Origin: Lunularia cruciata | Lineage: Eukaryota; Streptophyta; Marchantiopsida; Lunulariales; Lunulariaceae | Direction: 5' to 3' | Assembly: GCA_948567375.1 (NCBI GenBank) | Contig: OX419762.1 | Location: 5,338,001 to 5,402,000 of the forward strand | DNA length: 64,000 bases | In this document: positions 51,962-64,000 of the stretch, in pieces | Numbering within the stretch: the stretch's first letter is position 1 | Layout: every line of letters starts with the position of its first letter | Translations under genes and position numbers: made by a program | Notes under the pieces: model-generated | Database searches by the model: none | Seen by the model: the letters and a program-made list of their open reading frames with translations, nothing else | What the model was told of the DNA's origin: nothing

Positions 51962-53601
51962 TTGGTATCAGAGCAGGAATGGGATGGATGGAATTTATGG
52001 GCCACCAAATCCACTTCCACCAAACCATTGGGATTTTTGTGTCTAAGTACTACCCAAGCATCATTTCACACAATTCATCACTTCACACTTTAGACAAGAT
52101 TTTCTACATATGATCACCATATCTAAGGAACCCTTGGTGCTTCTAGTTGTAACTTATGGAGAACGATGGACGTGCTACTTCTATGTGTTAATAAACTAGA
52201 TAGATTAGGGGTGGCATTATAGAGTAACAACCATGGTGGCAATGCGCGATGCTATCCTTGCTATGTAGCAACAAATTGAGCACCTTACTTGATGGTTGGA
52301 TGAACAAGAACTTTGACGACATGAGCACGTAGAGAGAGTACTAGTTCGAGAAGGAGAAGATCAAATCCAATTCCCTAAACCTAAGGTATTTGAAGGCAAG
52401 AATCTTCCAAGTGCAGTGGAGAATTTTGTGTTTGACTATGAATGTTATTTTGAAGCTACCAATATGCAAGCTGAGTGAAAATAGATTCTCTTGGCTTCTA
52501 GCCAATTAGATGGAGTAGCAAAGCTATGGTGGAGATTCTGAGTGAAGTGAGTGAACAAAAAATTGTTGTACCAATCTTCACTTGGGCAGAATTCAAGAGT
52601 GCAATAATTAGTTGGTTCCAAGCTATAAATGCCACATGAGCTACACGGGATAGGTTGGCAAAGTTGAAACAGATTAGCTTTATAAGAAGTAACATCAAGC
52701 AATTTTAGAATACCATCATGCAAATTCTAGATATACTGGAAGGTGAAGCTTTGGATCAATTTGTGATGGGCTTTAAGTTAAGAACCAAATTACAAGTAAC
52801 CATGTGAGAGCCGTAACACTTGGAGGAAGCCATGCGGTTGGCCAAATGTTTTGATTCCTTGATTGCAACAACTTGATCTTGATCTCGACCTCCACAAAAT
52901 CTACCAATACACTACACACAAATGGAAGAGCCGATACCAATGGAGATTGAAACCATTCAATGGTGACCACTTGGCACTGCAGATAGAGAGAAGCTGCAAC
53001 AAAATAGTGGTTGTTTTTATTGTTGCAAATTGGGACATTGCATTGTTGAATGTATATTCAAGAATGTGCGACCTCAACAAGTTGCCCAGATGTAGTTTGT
53101 GGAGCAAATAGATTAGGGAAACAAGGAATCCCAATAGGAGATTTTGAGCAACCTACTAAGAGCTTGATTAGTTCCAATAGGATTGAAGGCTCAACCTATG
53201 CAAGTTTACTTCACTTGCAAGGTATGATATCTAATCAGGGTTGTAGGATTTTGGTTGATTCTAGAAGTTCAAAGAATTGCATGTCTATGCAAGTAGCAAA
53301 CAAATTGGGTATTCCTATCAAGCCAATAATTGGAAGTAGATTGATGATGGCGGATGGAAGAAAGGGTTCTACATTTTGTACCTCGCATCTTGTTACCTTC
53401 AAGATTGGGAGGGAGTATTTGGAGTGTATGAGGTTTGTAGTAGCACCCCTACACTACGATGTCATTCTAGGACTACCTTGGCTTGAACGCCATAAGGTTC
53501 AATTTGATTAGACCCGACAACAAATTCACGTACAACACCAAGGTAGGAATTTTGGTTTAGGTTGTCTGGCACCTTTGAGTAAGACACCTAAAAATAGTTA
53601 G

Positions 53602-53781
53602 TCCCAGGATGGGAAGTTGGTTGAGAAGGTAGCCATAGAGCAAGCCTTAAAGGGAGATGAGTCCCAAGATGGGAAGTTTACTAGGAAAGCAGCCATGGAG
53701 CAAGCTTTGAAGAAAGATGAGTCCCTAGATGGGAAGTTAATTAGTGAAGCAGCCATAGAGCAAGCTTTGGAGGAAGACAAG
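53602..53781 (+). repeat. Three tandem 60-bp units between protease and polymerase
   Basis: Units start at 53602, 53662 and 53722. Each encodes a 20-residue module of the type SQDGK...AIEQALKGDE, variable in the middle and constant at AxEQAL. The module count is three here, three at 12016 and one at 22293. Confidence 0.85.
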
Positions 53782-55249
53782 TCTATTTTCAAGGACAATC
53801 TGAGGAGGGCCAAGAGCCTCATCAAGCAATGGTTGATCACATAGTTCATGAGTTTGCGGATGTGTTTCCAAATGATCTGCCAAAGAAATTACCCTTTGAT
53901 CATGGTATGCCCTTCAAGATTTAGTTATTGCTAAGGAGTACTCCTATGAGTAGACCAATCTATTGGCTCTCACCAAAGGAGTTGGAGGAGTTGCAAACAA
54001 CACTTACGGAGCTATTGGAGAAGGGCTTCATACGACATAACACCTCTCCTTGGGGAGCCCCGGTACTTTTTTTCCTAAGAAGGATGGAGGACTTTGTTTC
54101 TATATTGATTACCATGGGCTCAATAAGCAAATAGTGAAGAATGCATGGGAACACGTGAGCTTGGTTCTCATCACATCCTTACCCAACACAAAGCAAGGAC
54201 ACACAACAATCGTGGTAATTATGGATAAGCTTAGTAAGCAAATCCACTTGGCACCAACCTTTGATACGGTGGATGCTCCAATCTTACCGCAAATCTACTT
54301 CAAAAATGTCTTCAAGCATCATGGGATGCCATGTGTACTCATCTTGACCATGATGCTCAATTCACCAAGAAGTTTTGGCAAGCACTCTTCCAAATACTTG
54401 GCACCAAGCTTACTTTGTCCATGGCTTATCATCCTCAAACTGATGGAAAAACCAAACAAGAAAATCATACTTTGGAGGATATGCTACGTACCTTTGTCAA
54501 TGTCCACCATACCAATTGGGATGAATGTCTTGCAGCTGCAGAATTTACCTACAATAATTCCAAGCAAGCAAGCATCAGATTTTCTCCTTTCTTTCTCAAT
54601 TTTGGCTAAGATCCGCTTATTCTAGATTCTCTTCTTGCTCCTCCTCCATCTCAGGTCCTTCATACTTCAACATTTTTGACCACCATATCCCAATCTTTCC
54701 AACAAGCCAAATCTCACCTCCTTGTTGCTCAAAATCATCAGAAACAATATGCGGACCACCATCGTCGTGATCTTACCTTTGAAGTCCGTGATAAAGTCAT
54801 GCTATCTTTAGTAACCTATCCCTCCTACTTGATACCCAAGTTTGTGAACTCACCTCTAATTGGATAGGACTCTTTGATGTCACCCAAATCATCTGTCTTG
54901 TTGCTTATTGCTTTGCCTTACCTGGTCATATGCACATCCACCCTGTCTTTCACATTTTCAAGTTGAAGCCCTTTGTTCTTAACCCATCTTCTTTTTCCTC
55001 TTGTGTCCAACCTTCTCCTTCCATCCCTATCCATGATCATGAGGAGTATGAAGTTGATTGTATCCTTGCATGTTGCTACATTCAATGATTATGCCATCAA
55101 CATACAAAGTACAAGGTCCTTTGGAAAGGGTATCCTGTTCATGATGTCACATGGGAACCTCTTTATCACCTCCAGAATGCATAGACATCCATCAAGAGTT
55201 TAAAGCTTTAATGGCAAAGAGTACATCACCAACTAGCGGTGGGGGAATA

Positions 55250-55649
55250 TGTAACAATATGGACTTTAGCAACGTAGTTAGTAAGGCTGACAAAGTAAAG
55301 AATAAACCAAATTAAGCCAGAATATTCTAGAAGCATCTAAGAAGCTTCTTGGGAAGCTTTCCAACTAGCTTAACTTGCACCCCAAGCAAGTAGCTTCTAG
55401 AAGCTTCCAACTAGCTTAACTTGCATGCCAAGTAGGCGACTTCTAGAAGGAAGCTTCTTGCTTAACTTGGCTTGCACTCTAAGAAAACGGCTCAAGGAAA
55501 CTTCTTGAGAAGCTTCTTAAGGGCCTTGTATACTACCTATAAATACCTAAATTGAAGCTCATGCTAGGTATTCAAAGTTTACCCACATTCAAGTGTCTCA
55601 ATGTGATCTTCCATTCTCCTATCTCTCTCCTTGGTCTTGGTCTTTTACA
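55250..55649 (+). repeat. 3' LTR of the family-1 element, 400 bp
   Basis: Follows the purine tract GCGGTGGGGGAATA. Ends GGTCTTGGTCTTTTACA. TATA box TATAAATA at 55538-55545. Confidence 0.88.
55320..55407 (+). promoter_or_regulatory. Heat-shock-element array in 3' LTR
   Basis: GAAtaTTCtaGAA at 55320-55332, GAAgcTTC near 55341-55348, TTCtaGAAgcTTC at 55395-55407: the same layout as the 5' LTR of this element and as the LTR at 9215. Confidence 0.6.
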
Positions 55650-56625
55650 CTCTTTGTCCACATCCTCTTAGTCTCTATCACTTGCACTTTCCTCCTTGGT
55701 GGTGTGTGCTTCTTTACCCCCTTGCATATCCTCATCCTTGGGTGTGGCTTTTGTGTGAGGAATCTCATGAGAAAAATATGATGATGGAAATTTTTATGAG
55801 TGTGCTTGTGAAGGTGGAACATACTCATATTGCACTTGCAATTGTTTAATATAGTCCAAATGTGATCTACATGGTGTAACAAAGGAGTAATATATACTCT
55901 CTTCTTTTCAAGCAAATCATTAGTTGGATTCTCTACACCTCACAAATATAGAACATATCTAACATATGAGAATGTGATCTACATGGTGTAACAAAGGAAT
56001 AAGATCTACTCCCCTCTTTTCAAGCAAATCAAGCAAATCAATAGTTGTATCATATATACCTCACAAATATATAACATATGTAACATATGGGTCTTGCATA
56101 CCAGGCACTACCCCGTGATAAGGAGTAGCATCTCCTATCATTTCTTCCTCCTCCTCATGGATGGCTCCCATTTCATCTTCTTGGCCTGCCCTAATGTAAT
56201 CTTTCTCACAATTTCCCACACCCAAACTTACCCAATGCAAGGGGAGAGATATTGTCCCACCCTCCAAACATCAAGTCCTTCCTCCCAAATTGTGGATATT
56301 TGTGATTCAATTTATGATTGATTGTTCTCTATCCCTGTTTCAACTCACTCTCCATCAAGCCTACTCCAATGGATTTGTCTTTCCAATCCTAAATAGACTT
56401 GTATGACATCTTGTACCTTGCACATTTTTTGTATAATTTTTCACCATTCATAGACTTAGAGAATCCTTTTCAAAACTAAGTGGACATGTGGCTAAATGTA
56501 GTGCTCTTTTGTATATCAGAGAATAATAGGAAGGGATCATTCTAAACCTCTTGTCTTGCCCTTTCCTTTGGTCTCCAACTCTACATTATCATTGCTTTGG
56601 GTGGAGTCTCTTTTGAGTTTGGCAG
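55650..56625. other. Intergenic with a tandem duplication
   Basis: No gene recognised. A unit of about 112-121 bp starting AATGTGATCTACATGGTGTA is duplicated in tandem (55859-55970 and 55971-56091). Both copies end AACATATG. Confidence 0.55.
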
Positions 56626-56864
56626 CAATTGAAGATCCAATGGATACCATCTCCATAAGGTCTAGAAACCTAATAGGATTTAATGAGGAATTGCTGCAAA
56701 TGTCACTTGAAGGGGGAAGAACTGATCAATGTAGTCCCTTAATAACACGACTGCACGAAACACTACCAGAATTTCTAGGAGACGCCCTTGGCAGCACATC
56801 ATCGATGAACCGGGGATTGCAGCATCTAATTATAATTTCCATTCTGAGGAACACACCCCAATAG
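56626..56864 (+). other. Coding-like stretch, possible orphan last exon
   Basis: After a fair splice acceptor (GAGTTTGGCAG, ending 56625) an open frame of 78 codons begins IEDPMDTISIRSRNLIGFNE and ends SILRNTPQ at a TAG (56862-56864). Its composition is more protein-like than the repeats to its left, but the upstream exons would have to lie in transposon DNA. I recognise no family. It could be a gene fragment or chance. Confidence 0.2.
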
Positions 56865-59580
56865 TAAAGAGAAATGGGAGGATACCGTAGAGTATGGAAA
56901 GACCGCAACAAGCAGTTAAAATGGAGCTATGCCTAGAGAACATAAAACTGAATGTCAGTCCTGTTACATCTAGAACGTCGAAAGGATATAATTTACGATT
57001 CTATCGTTTCACCGGGAGACATCCAATCATTGAATAAAACCTCACCTAACGTAATTGTTTTCCTCCGGATTACACCAGCCCGTCAAATAAACAAATAATG
57101 GAAAGTTCAGTTCATCACTCATGCGTCATTATCATGCTTCAAGAGCTGTTCTGTCGTACTATTGCATAAACAATGGGCGTTCCCGGGTTGCAAGTAGTCA
57201 AGCACATTGACGGCGGGGTTTGTGCTCAGCTGACGTGCGCACCGGACGGAGAATGAACAGAAATGTGGACTTTTAGGTTTGCTCGATCGTGATTCTTGAC
57301 AGTGGGGAGTTCACCATACTTCCATCATCAGAGTTCGCTTAACCGGACCTCCAACCGGGCAAGCACTGCATTTAACTACCAGTGCCGGTAATATTTACAG
57401 TGAAGTAAATCGATGCCCTCCGCTGCTCCTCCATTTTGAGATGCATTCCGGCTGGAAGCCGGTGACGATAACCTGCTGGCCTGTCATGCAAGCAAATTCT
57501 ACTGACGTGGCGACCCGAAACCGGCCCGAACAACCACTTAGAGGTCTGGTTAAGTGAACCCTGGAGAGCAAGTAGACGGGAAAAGAAATACGAGTGGCCA
57601 ACAGAGAGTTACGATGGAAAAGAGATCGTTAGACACTACGAAACGGACATCGTCTGATGGCCACGGAGTGAAGGAAAAGAAGAGCTGACGGTAAACGCAC
57701 GAGGTAGTCTGAATCTGCACGAGGAAGAACTATCAAAGAATCAATAATCAATCAATGCTGCTGCGGTCGTGTCTCGGGAGTTAATGTTGCAGTCCCGATC
57801 GATTAAGTTCAGTACTCATACTTCCTCCAATTGTCCCCCCATTGCCTCGTGCTTCGTTTGGTCGGGTCGGCTCGCTGTGAGGTTAACTCGACCAGGGGAG
57901 AAAAAGGCCACTGCTACTGCAAGTTATTGGGATAGGAAAATGTGGAAGATATCGCGTTCATTGTAGTTCGGGTGAAGACCATGGCAGATTCTGTGAGCGC
58001 TAAGGTTTGGAGAAGATCGTCTCGATTGGAATCCCGGTAAAGGCGGGGAGTTTCGAATTGGAACGGAGCTTGACTATGCAGCTGGAGGAATGGTATACGA
58101 TGTCTGTAAACAGAAGGACGGAGGATGGTTCTCCATTACGGACCACGGCGCTTATCGGTGGTTGAATTGACAGGTTAGTGTGTGGATTGGAAGAAAGGGT
58201 GAATGCAACTATTGGTTTCCGATCTACAACTGACGCGTATCCGACTGCAGTTTGAACCCGACACGTCAGATGAAGCATTTGTTCACTCGATCAACAGCAC
58301 AAGTTAGATCACATTTGTTCTAAATGTGATCCGGGCGCTGCTTAGTTGCTGTCAATTGTGCTCTAAACTCGTACATCGCTGCATTTTTGTTCTGTAAAAT
58401 TGAGCAGCTGAACTGATTCGCTCTCTGTGCCTATTTTGTTTTCCGAGAACTGAAGTAGAGCCGATTTACCGGTTTTGTTTGTTTGAACATGAGACGATCC
58501 GAAAGGGAATTGTGAAATCTAATGACGGGAAAAGCCATGCTCAACAAAGCGTTTGGCAGATATTTGCTGCGGATAGTTGAGGTTAAAACCTTCAGTCATA
58601 AAGCACATAGCTCTGTACTATGCAGGATAAAGTCTGTAAAGAAATTGCTAAAATCAATTTATATCGGTAGAGTATGAGCTCTTTCTTTCTGCCGACTCCT
58701 CTGCTCTCCTGAAGCTCAATTTTATGATGCCCTCCTAGTCTATGATGTGCTTTTCTGCGTATTTGATCCTACTTGAGTGGAGTACAGAGTTGGAACCGTC
58801 ACTAAACTTTACGACAACAATTCGAACAAATTGTGATCTGATAAAAGTCCTGTAAGCTCTTCCGATCTCGCGCCTTACTGTTGTTCACTTCGGTGTGAGA
58901 CGAAAACATCAAATCTACAACCATCAACTTTGGAGCAGAGTAAACTCGCAAATTAAGAAAAGTTTCAAAAGGATCTCCTAGAGGGGGATGAATGAAGCCG
59001 TCGCGCTATTCTCTTGATTGACTGTGCTTTCACGTCCGGCAATTTTAATAGCAATATCCTTCACTGCGCATACTTCTCTCTTTTAATGACATCCACACAT
59101 GCGTCGCAAGCCTGACATTTAACAGAACGTATGTCCAATCTGTGCAGGAATACTTCCGAAGAAGGTACAACTGGTGCATAGCATCCGGATTGGGCAGCAA
59201 TTTCCTTTGCTATCAAGTAGAGGCATCGGCGGGCTTTATTTTATTCTCTTACAGTATCGGGACTCTCGGAACACGTTGGAATCCCAAGGAATGTCAACAA
59301 CCGAGATATCTGTCATGCTAAATAACACATGTTTGACGTCGGGTCCAGGCACTAATTTTGGATGGTCTCTCGAGTCGTTTCCGATACCTGAATTTGGACA
59401 GCTGCTCTTTAACTGCTGATAGTAGCTGAGAATTTCGTTGCCCCAACATGAAGGACTTAGTAGGCCCGTCGCGCACATCCTTGTAGTGCGAAAGAACGAG
59501 GCAAGGACATTTATCAGCGATCCTTCAATGCCTCTCGGATGCAAATGAGGAGTGACGTGATTACGAAGTAAGCCGGAAAG
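56865..59580 (+). promoter_or_regulatory. Upstream region and probable 5' leader of the galactosyltransferase gene
   Basis: GC-richer gene-flanking DNA. A polypyrimidine-poor but plausible acceptor (CCAATCTGTGCAG) ends at about 59151, suggesting a 5'-leader intron whose donor may lie near 57960-58010. A 10-bp palindrome (GATCACATTT/AAATGTGATC, 58307-58331) is the only clear symmetric site. No TATA box could be singled out. Short open frames on both strands have no known domain. Confidence 0.35.
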
Positions 59581-62500
59581 ATGAAGAGAAAATGGGAATG
59601 GGGATTGATCTTGTTTACTGTGTGTTTTATATTCATCGTCAGGTTCGCGTGGCTGGAAGGGCCCAATCAGTATTTCAATCTTGACAGTCTCACGAAGTCG
59701 TCAATCAAGAGTATCAGACTATACTGGCCACCGGTAATTAGTGCCAATGGTTCTTTCACTTTTGAAAAGCCCAAGATTGGTGACTTCTCCAGTATACTGT
59801 CAGGCCTTCAACCACCAGCTGAAGCTCCTGGGGCAATGCAGGATGTAGCTGCGTCACTCAGAATCTTAGGATCATGGATTGGTCTGAAGCGTGTGTTTAA
59901 TCGTTCTGATCTCCCTATTGAGATGATCGAAGGGTTCAAGGAAGGTATTCTAGCTTGGCGAGACTTGAAGAAGTACGTGGAGGAGGGAGAACGACAGGAG
60001 AAGGAGCGGGGTGAAGGGGACGCCGTCCATAGGCGATGTCCGTATTCCGTGAGCTCAACAAATTCCACAGAGTTAGCAAGTGATGGTGGGGTGGAGTTTC
60101 CTTGCGGTCTTGTGCTAGAATCATCAGTCTCTATCGTTGCAACTGTGACTCCTGGTTCAGGAGACTTCCAATTTGACCTTGTAGGAGCCAGGGCCTCTAG
60201 TGACGTAGGGAAACCCCCAGTTATTTTGCATTACAATGCGCGCATTTTCGGTGATAAGATCACCGACCATGCTGTGATTATTCAAAATACTTGGACATTA
60301 TCATCAGATTGGGGAGAGGAAGACCGTTGCCCAAATGTTGAGGGCAAGCCAAGCAAAGGGCAAGGTTAGTACTGTATCACAACTTCAATCTCACAGCCCC
60401 CAATACAGAAGGCTTTCTGCTTGGTAGAGCTTGTTCTTTCAGTGCACTCTCTGTGCTAGTATATGCTGCGGGAGTGCTATGAGTATTTACAAGTTTGTTT
60501 CTTCTTTTTCGTGCAGTGGATGGTCTCGATACCTGTGCTGAACAAGTTGGGAAAGTCATGACATGGAAGCCTCCACTTGAAAGAAGGTCGGACACTACGA
60601 AATGGTCTGGTGTATTTAAGGGATCCGTTACGACAAAACCGTGGTTCCCTTTTGCTGAGGGGATGCCATTTGCTGCGACCATCTGGGTTGGATGGGAAGG
60701 TTTTCATATGACAATTAATGGCAAGCACATTTCTTCCTTTGAGTACCGCCAGGTGAAGCTTAGTTCTATTCCTTACCTACTTCACGCCTTCATTTCCCTA
60801 CTAAAGGGAGCTTTCTCCACCGTCACTTTTAAGAGGAGCTTTGTCCTCGATGTTTGTTCATGGATGTGACTTGCCGCTTGACATGCGACGAGCAAAACTT
60901 TGCAGTGCGTTAGAAGAAAAGTGGAGGTGTGGCTTGCTCTCGAAGCTAGAGTCGTGCTCTAATTCAACGTCTGTCGTGTGCTTCTGCCAGGGTCTTGACC
61001 CATGGCTGGTCAACAAGTTGGAGATTAGGGGAGATTTGAGGGTGTCGTCTATTATTGCCACGGGGCTACCAATATCCGAAAGTGCGGAGGAGGTTACTAA
61101 TGTGGAGTTTCTGAAAGCACCTCCCTTACCTCCCAAATCCAAGACGGTGAAGCTGTTCATCGGTGTTTTTTCGACAAGCAATAACTTTGACCGGAGAATG
61201 GCTATTCGACGTTCATGGATGCAGAGTGAAGAAGTCCGATCTGGAGACGTCGTTGTGCGCTTCTTTGTGGGGCTGGTAAGTTAGTCAAATTCCGATACTA
61301 TATTGGTGGCATGATACGGCCTTCAAGAACATCGCTGCTTGCGCTCGTAGATTCCGTCTTTTCTATTTCATGGCCATCTACTGCTGCCGACTATGAGCAG
61401 CCTCGAAATCAACAATACTCGGCTGCTCCAGTTTATGTGCATTTCAGTGTTTTGTTTCACCGACTCGTCGACCCATGTCCTTTTAAGAGCTCTATGTGAA
61501 CATTCAAGTCTGCAAACATTAGGAGGCAAACCCCTCATACACTTGGAAGCATTGATTTTTACAGCAAAAACAGGATCAAGTAAACAAGGAAACGTGGGAT
61601 GAAGCCAGAACGTATGGTGACATCCAGCTTCTGCCGTTTGTGGACTACTATCATCTTATCACATTGAAAACGATAGCCATATGTATTTATGTGGTACGTA
61701 CACACGTGCTGCTGTGTTTTGGAGGTTCTAGTCCAGATGTAATGCTTGAGCTCCTTCAACAACAAACTCAAGGATTGTCATAAAGTTCTTACTCCGCAGC
61801 TTTTCAAGTTTTCTCCTCTCTCGTCTCCATCCCATTCTTTTGAGTAATCTTGAGAGCTCCTGTGATCTAGACCTGAGTTGGACTGTTGTTGACTTCTACG
61901 GGCAGACAAAGCATCTCACAGCAGATTATATCATGAAGACAGATGACGACAGCTTTGTAAGGATTGATGCTGTTCTACTTGCAATTCAAAATAGAAGATC
62001 CCCTCAAACCAAGAGTCTTTTGCTCGGTCAAGTGGAGAAGACTGATGCCCCAGGACGCGATAAAAAGAGCAAGTGGTATATTTCCTTGGAGGTGAATCCA
62101 GCTGGCTCCCTGAACAGACTTTCTAAGCATGTCACTTTCTCATAGTCGATTAAGCTTTTGCATACATATCAGTTTATTCCAGAATGGAGTTTTTCTCTCT
62201 ACCAAGTCGTCAAATCTCCCTGACATACCAGCCATGTATAGTTGCGCAACTTCAGTGCCTGAATTCAAGAAACACTAATTTCCTCTGGTTTGTGGATGCA
62301 TTAGGAGTGGCCAGAAGCTACGTATCCGCCATGGGCTCATGGACCCGGTTATATCATCTCCAATGATATTGCTGCATTTATTTCTCAAGCTAGTGGGAAG
62401 AATCAATTGAAGGTGCGTCACTTATGCTTTGACTGACAATGTTAGTCTCAGTTCTGGCTTTTAAACGAGTAATGTTATTTCCGAGTACAAGTTGCTACAC

Positions 62501-62786
62501 TCAATATGTATGCAATTCCAATCCACACTCTTTTACCAGAACTGGAACTAAACTAACTCAGTGTCGATACCCGTCGCAGCTGTTCAAATTGGAGGATGTT
62601 GCGATGGGGATTTGGATAGATGAATATCATCGGACAGAAAGACACGCCATTGAGTATATCGACGACCGAAAATTTGTGAGCGGAGGATGTGCTGCCGACT
62701 ACATCGTTGCCCATTATCAGAATCCAAGGCAAATGCTGTGCCTGTGGCATGAGTTGAAGAAAAATCAGAGACCTGTCTGCTGCTGA
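59581..62786 (+). CDS. Hydroxyproline O-galactosyltransferase-like, galectin plus GT31 (7 exons, 644 aa)
   Basis: Exons 59581-60364, 60517-60752, 60991-61275, 61565-61693, 61906-62091, 62305-62412 and 62580-62786; every intron is GT-AG (152-289 bases) and all phases agree. An in-frame TAA 9 bases upstream supports the ATG. Residues 8-24 form one membrane anchor, typical of type II Golgi enzymes. Residues about 171-340 are a galectin domain (HYNARI 217-222, WGEEDR 244-249, TINGKH in exon 2). Residues about 393-600 are the GT31 galactosyltransferase domain, with [10 protein letters not shown] (408-417), the metal-binding KTDDDSF (489-495) and EDVAMGIW (581-588). It ends PVCC, close to known relatives. 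The family (Arabidopsis GALT2-6) adds the first galactose to hydroxyproline of arabinogalactan proteins from UDP-galactose in the Golgi; GALT1, a Lewis-a enzyme on N-glycans, has the same architecture, so the acceptor is inferred. The gene looks intact. Confidence 0.93.
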
Positions 62787-64000
62787 ATTTTGTCTACCAA
62801 TTTGTAACATACGAAGAGTAAAACTTAGCAACGGCAACCAGTTAACGTCCTTACATATACCGTAGTTACGCAGGCAGCAGAGCTTAGGACCAGCCAACCG
62901 TGACTTGTCGGAGGAGAATTCAACTTTGAGGAGCTAGGATTCTACACTGGTGAAACAATTGATGCTCCCTTTCCGTATTTGGGTCTGCCTGAATAGTTAC
63001 GAGATTGTTTCACAGATTACACATCTGTACAGGGTCCATACCTCTATAGTTAGGAAATCTTATAGAAAACCAAAGAGGAGCCAGTCTGCACCCTATTATA
63101 CTTCGGGCACTGCAACCTCCAAAGTCTTTCAAAGAAATAAATCTCAACTAGGACCTAGGGGTCCTTTGTTCTAAAGATGAAACAAAATATGCATTTCCTG
63201 TGTGCTCAAAGGTATCTACATCTAATTTGGTGACACTTCCTTGGATTACCCTTGCAAGATATCTAAACGTGGGGTACTGTGTATCAAAAGGCTCCTTATC
63301 TGGGATGCGCGCATATTTATTACAGGACACAGTTGCCTTGTGGGTGGTTTGCTATTACGAAGAAACACGCCGATTGATTGTAAACTTGTCCTGAAACCTT
63401 CAAAGCTTTACCTTTCAGTTGCCAAATTATGCTGCCTCGACGTGGAACTTGTCTAAACTGGTCTGATATAAACAAGACCTTCCGTTCTCTTCAAAGACGG
63501 AACGATTCACAGCACACATTTCGAGTGATGCAATACAGAAACCGTCGACGTGGCCCCGTTCCATGTTCACGCCTGTCCGGACGTGATACTTACATTTAAA
63601 GCTAGCAAAGTAGCTTCCGCATAACTGTTAGTTCCATAGAGTGGTAAGCGAAGCATGCATTGCACGTACGTCTTTTTGCCTGCAGACAAGGATTAGTGCA
63701 TTTGTAACCTTGATAACTAGCGAAGCCTAGAATCGTGTTAATGATGTGTACTTGGAGGCAAGGGTCAGTGCGAACGAGTGTGACCTCGAGCAAACTGCAA
63801 CTTGCGTCATCACACTGTTAGAGGTACGACCACTAACCACATGACGCTCCAAACTCCAAGAAAAGGAACATATTAACGGCCCCAGAGTCACTGTATGAAG
63901 AATGCGATTAAACCCTGCATGAGCCCATTAACACATTTACACCAAAAGGAAGTATACAGACTTTCGTAGTAAGTCTACACAGTAGCACCAGCGACGTCGT
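62787..64000. other. 3' flank and intergenic, no further gene recognised
   Basis: A possible polyadenylation signal AATAAA lies at about 63136-63141, some 350 bases after the stop codon. Short open frames occur on both strands without known domains or convincing splice chains. Confidence 0.4.

Larger units (their letters stand above)
51637..55649 (+). mobile_element. Ty3/gypsy chromovirus, family 1, shortened fossil
   Basis: 5' LTR 51637-51961, 3' LTR 55250-55649; flanks ATCTT (51632-51636) and CTCTT (55650-55654) fit a target duplication with one mismatch. The primer site TTGGTATCAGAGC, complementary to initiator Met-tRNA, follows the 5' LTR directly and is the best preserved in the window. 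Parts: gag (about 51985-53100, zinc knuckle near 53010-53060), protease (about 53150-53510, ending VILGLPWLERH), three 60-bp units (53602-53781), part of the reverse transcriptase (about 53830-54140), integrase (about 54150-54900) and a chromodomain (about 55035-55200). At about 4.0 kb it is shorter than its relatives. Broken in many places. Confidence 0.9.

Noticed and set aside
60841-60990. Coding extension upstream of exon 3 of the galactosyltransferase
   Set aside because: It is open in frame by chance; the family's sequence passes directly from FEYRQ to GLDPWLV, and good splice sites remove this part.
62553-62897. 114-codon frame on - over the last exon
   Set aside because: Antisense shadow of the galactosyltransferase exon.

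Overview
This window comes from a land plant nuclear genome, probably one with a large, repeat-rich genome. The evidence is a plant-type galectin-domain galactosyltransferase gene with short GT-AG introns, several chromodomain-bearing Ty3/gypsy elements (chromoviruses) primed by the initiator Met-tRNA site, a PIF/Harbinger remnant and plant-type telomere-like motifs. I cannot place it to species; nothing decides between a seed-free plant and a gymnosperm.

Layout. Positions 1-1.5 kb carry gene-like sequence: a chain of four small exons on + ending at 730 (product not recognised), and a short first exon on - (1432-1521) resembling the COA6-type cytochrome c oxidase assembly factor. From 2.2 to 4.3 kb is a very A+T-rich gene-free block, and 4.3-9.2 kb is decayed repeat. 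From 9.2 to 35.7 kb the DNA is almost entirely nested LTR retrotransposons of two families. Family 1 has LTRs reading TGTAACAATA...TTTTACA (copies 9215-~12420, 13340-25627 and 51637-55649, plus a solo LTR at 21341-21755). Family 2 has LTRs ending in TGTAATAC...GTATTACA (copies 14484-20741 on - and 29169-35710 on +, plus solo LTRs at 10702-11436, 26611-27356 and 29324-30056). Target duplications support most of these boundaries. All are broken fossils.

From 35.7 to 45 kb is low-copy-looking non-coding DNA with many small tandem, inverted and dispersed repeats. A PIF/Harbinger transposase remnant lies near 45.5-45.9 kb. An unidentified repeat family with a decayed reading frame occurs twice, on - at about 26.0-28.9 kb and on + at about 48.0-50.3 kb; the second copy carries a 99-bp GA microsatellite. 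After the third family-1 copy (51.6-55.6 kb) the sequence returns to gene space at about 56.6 kb.

The one complete host gene is at 59581-62786 (+). It has seven exons and encodes 644 residues: a type II membrane protein with a galectin domain followed by a GT31 galactosyltransferase domain, the architecture of hydroxyproline O-galactosyltransferases that start arabinogalactan glycans in the Golgi.

The most striking signal is in the family-1 LTRs. Just upstream of a TATA box they are packed with alternating GAA/TTC units at the 2-base spacing of heat shock elements, including three-unit and four-unit perfect arrays. This is the arrangement known from the heat-activated copia element ONSEN, here in a chromovirus. 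It suggests, but does not prove, that this family was once heat-inducible.
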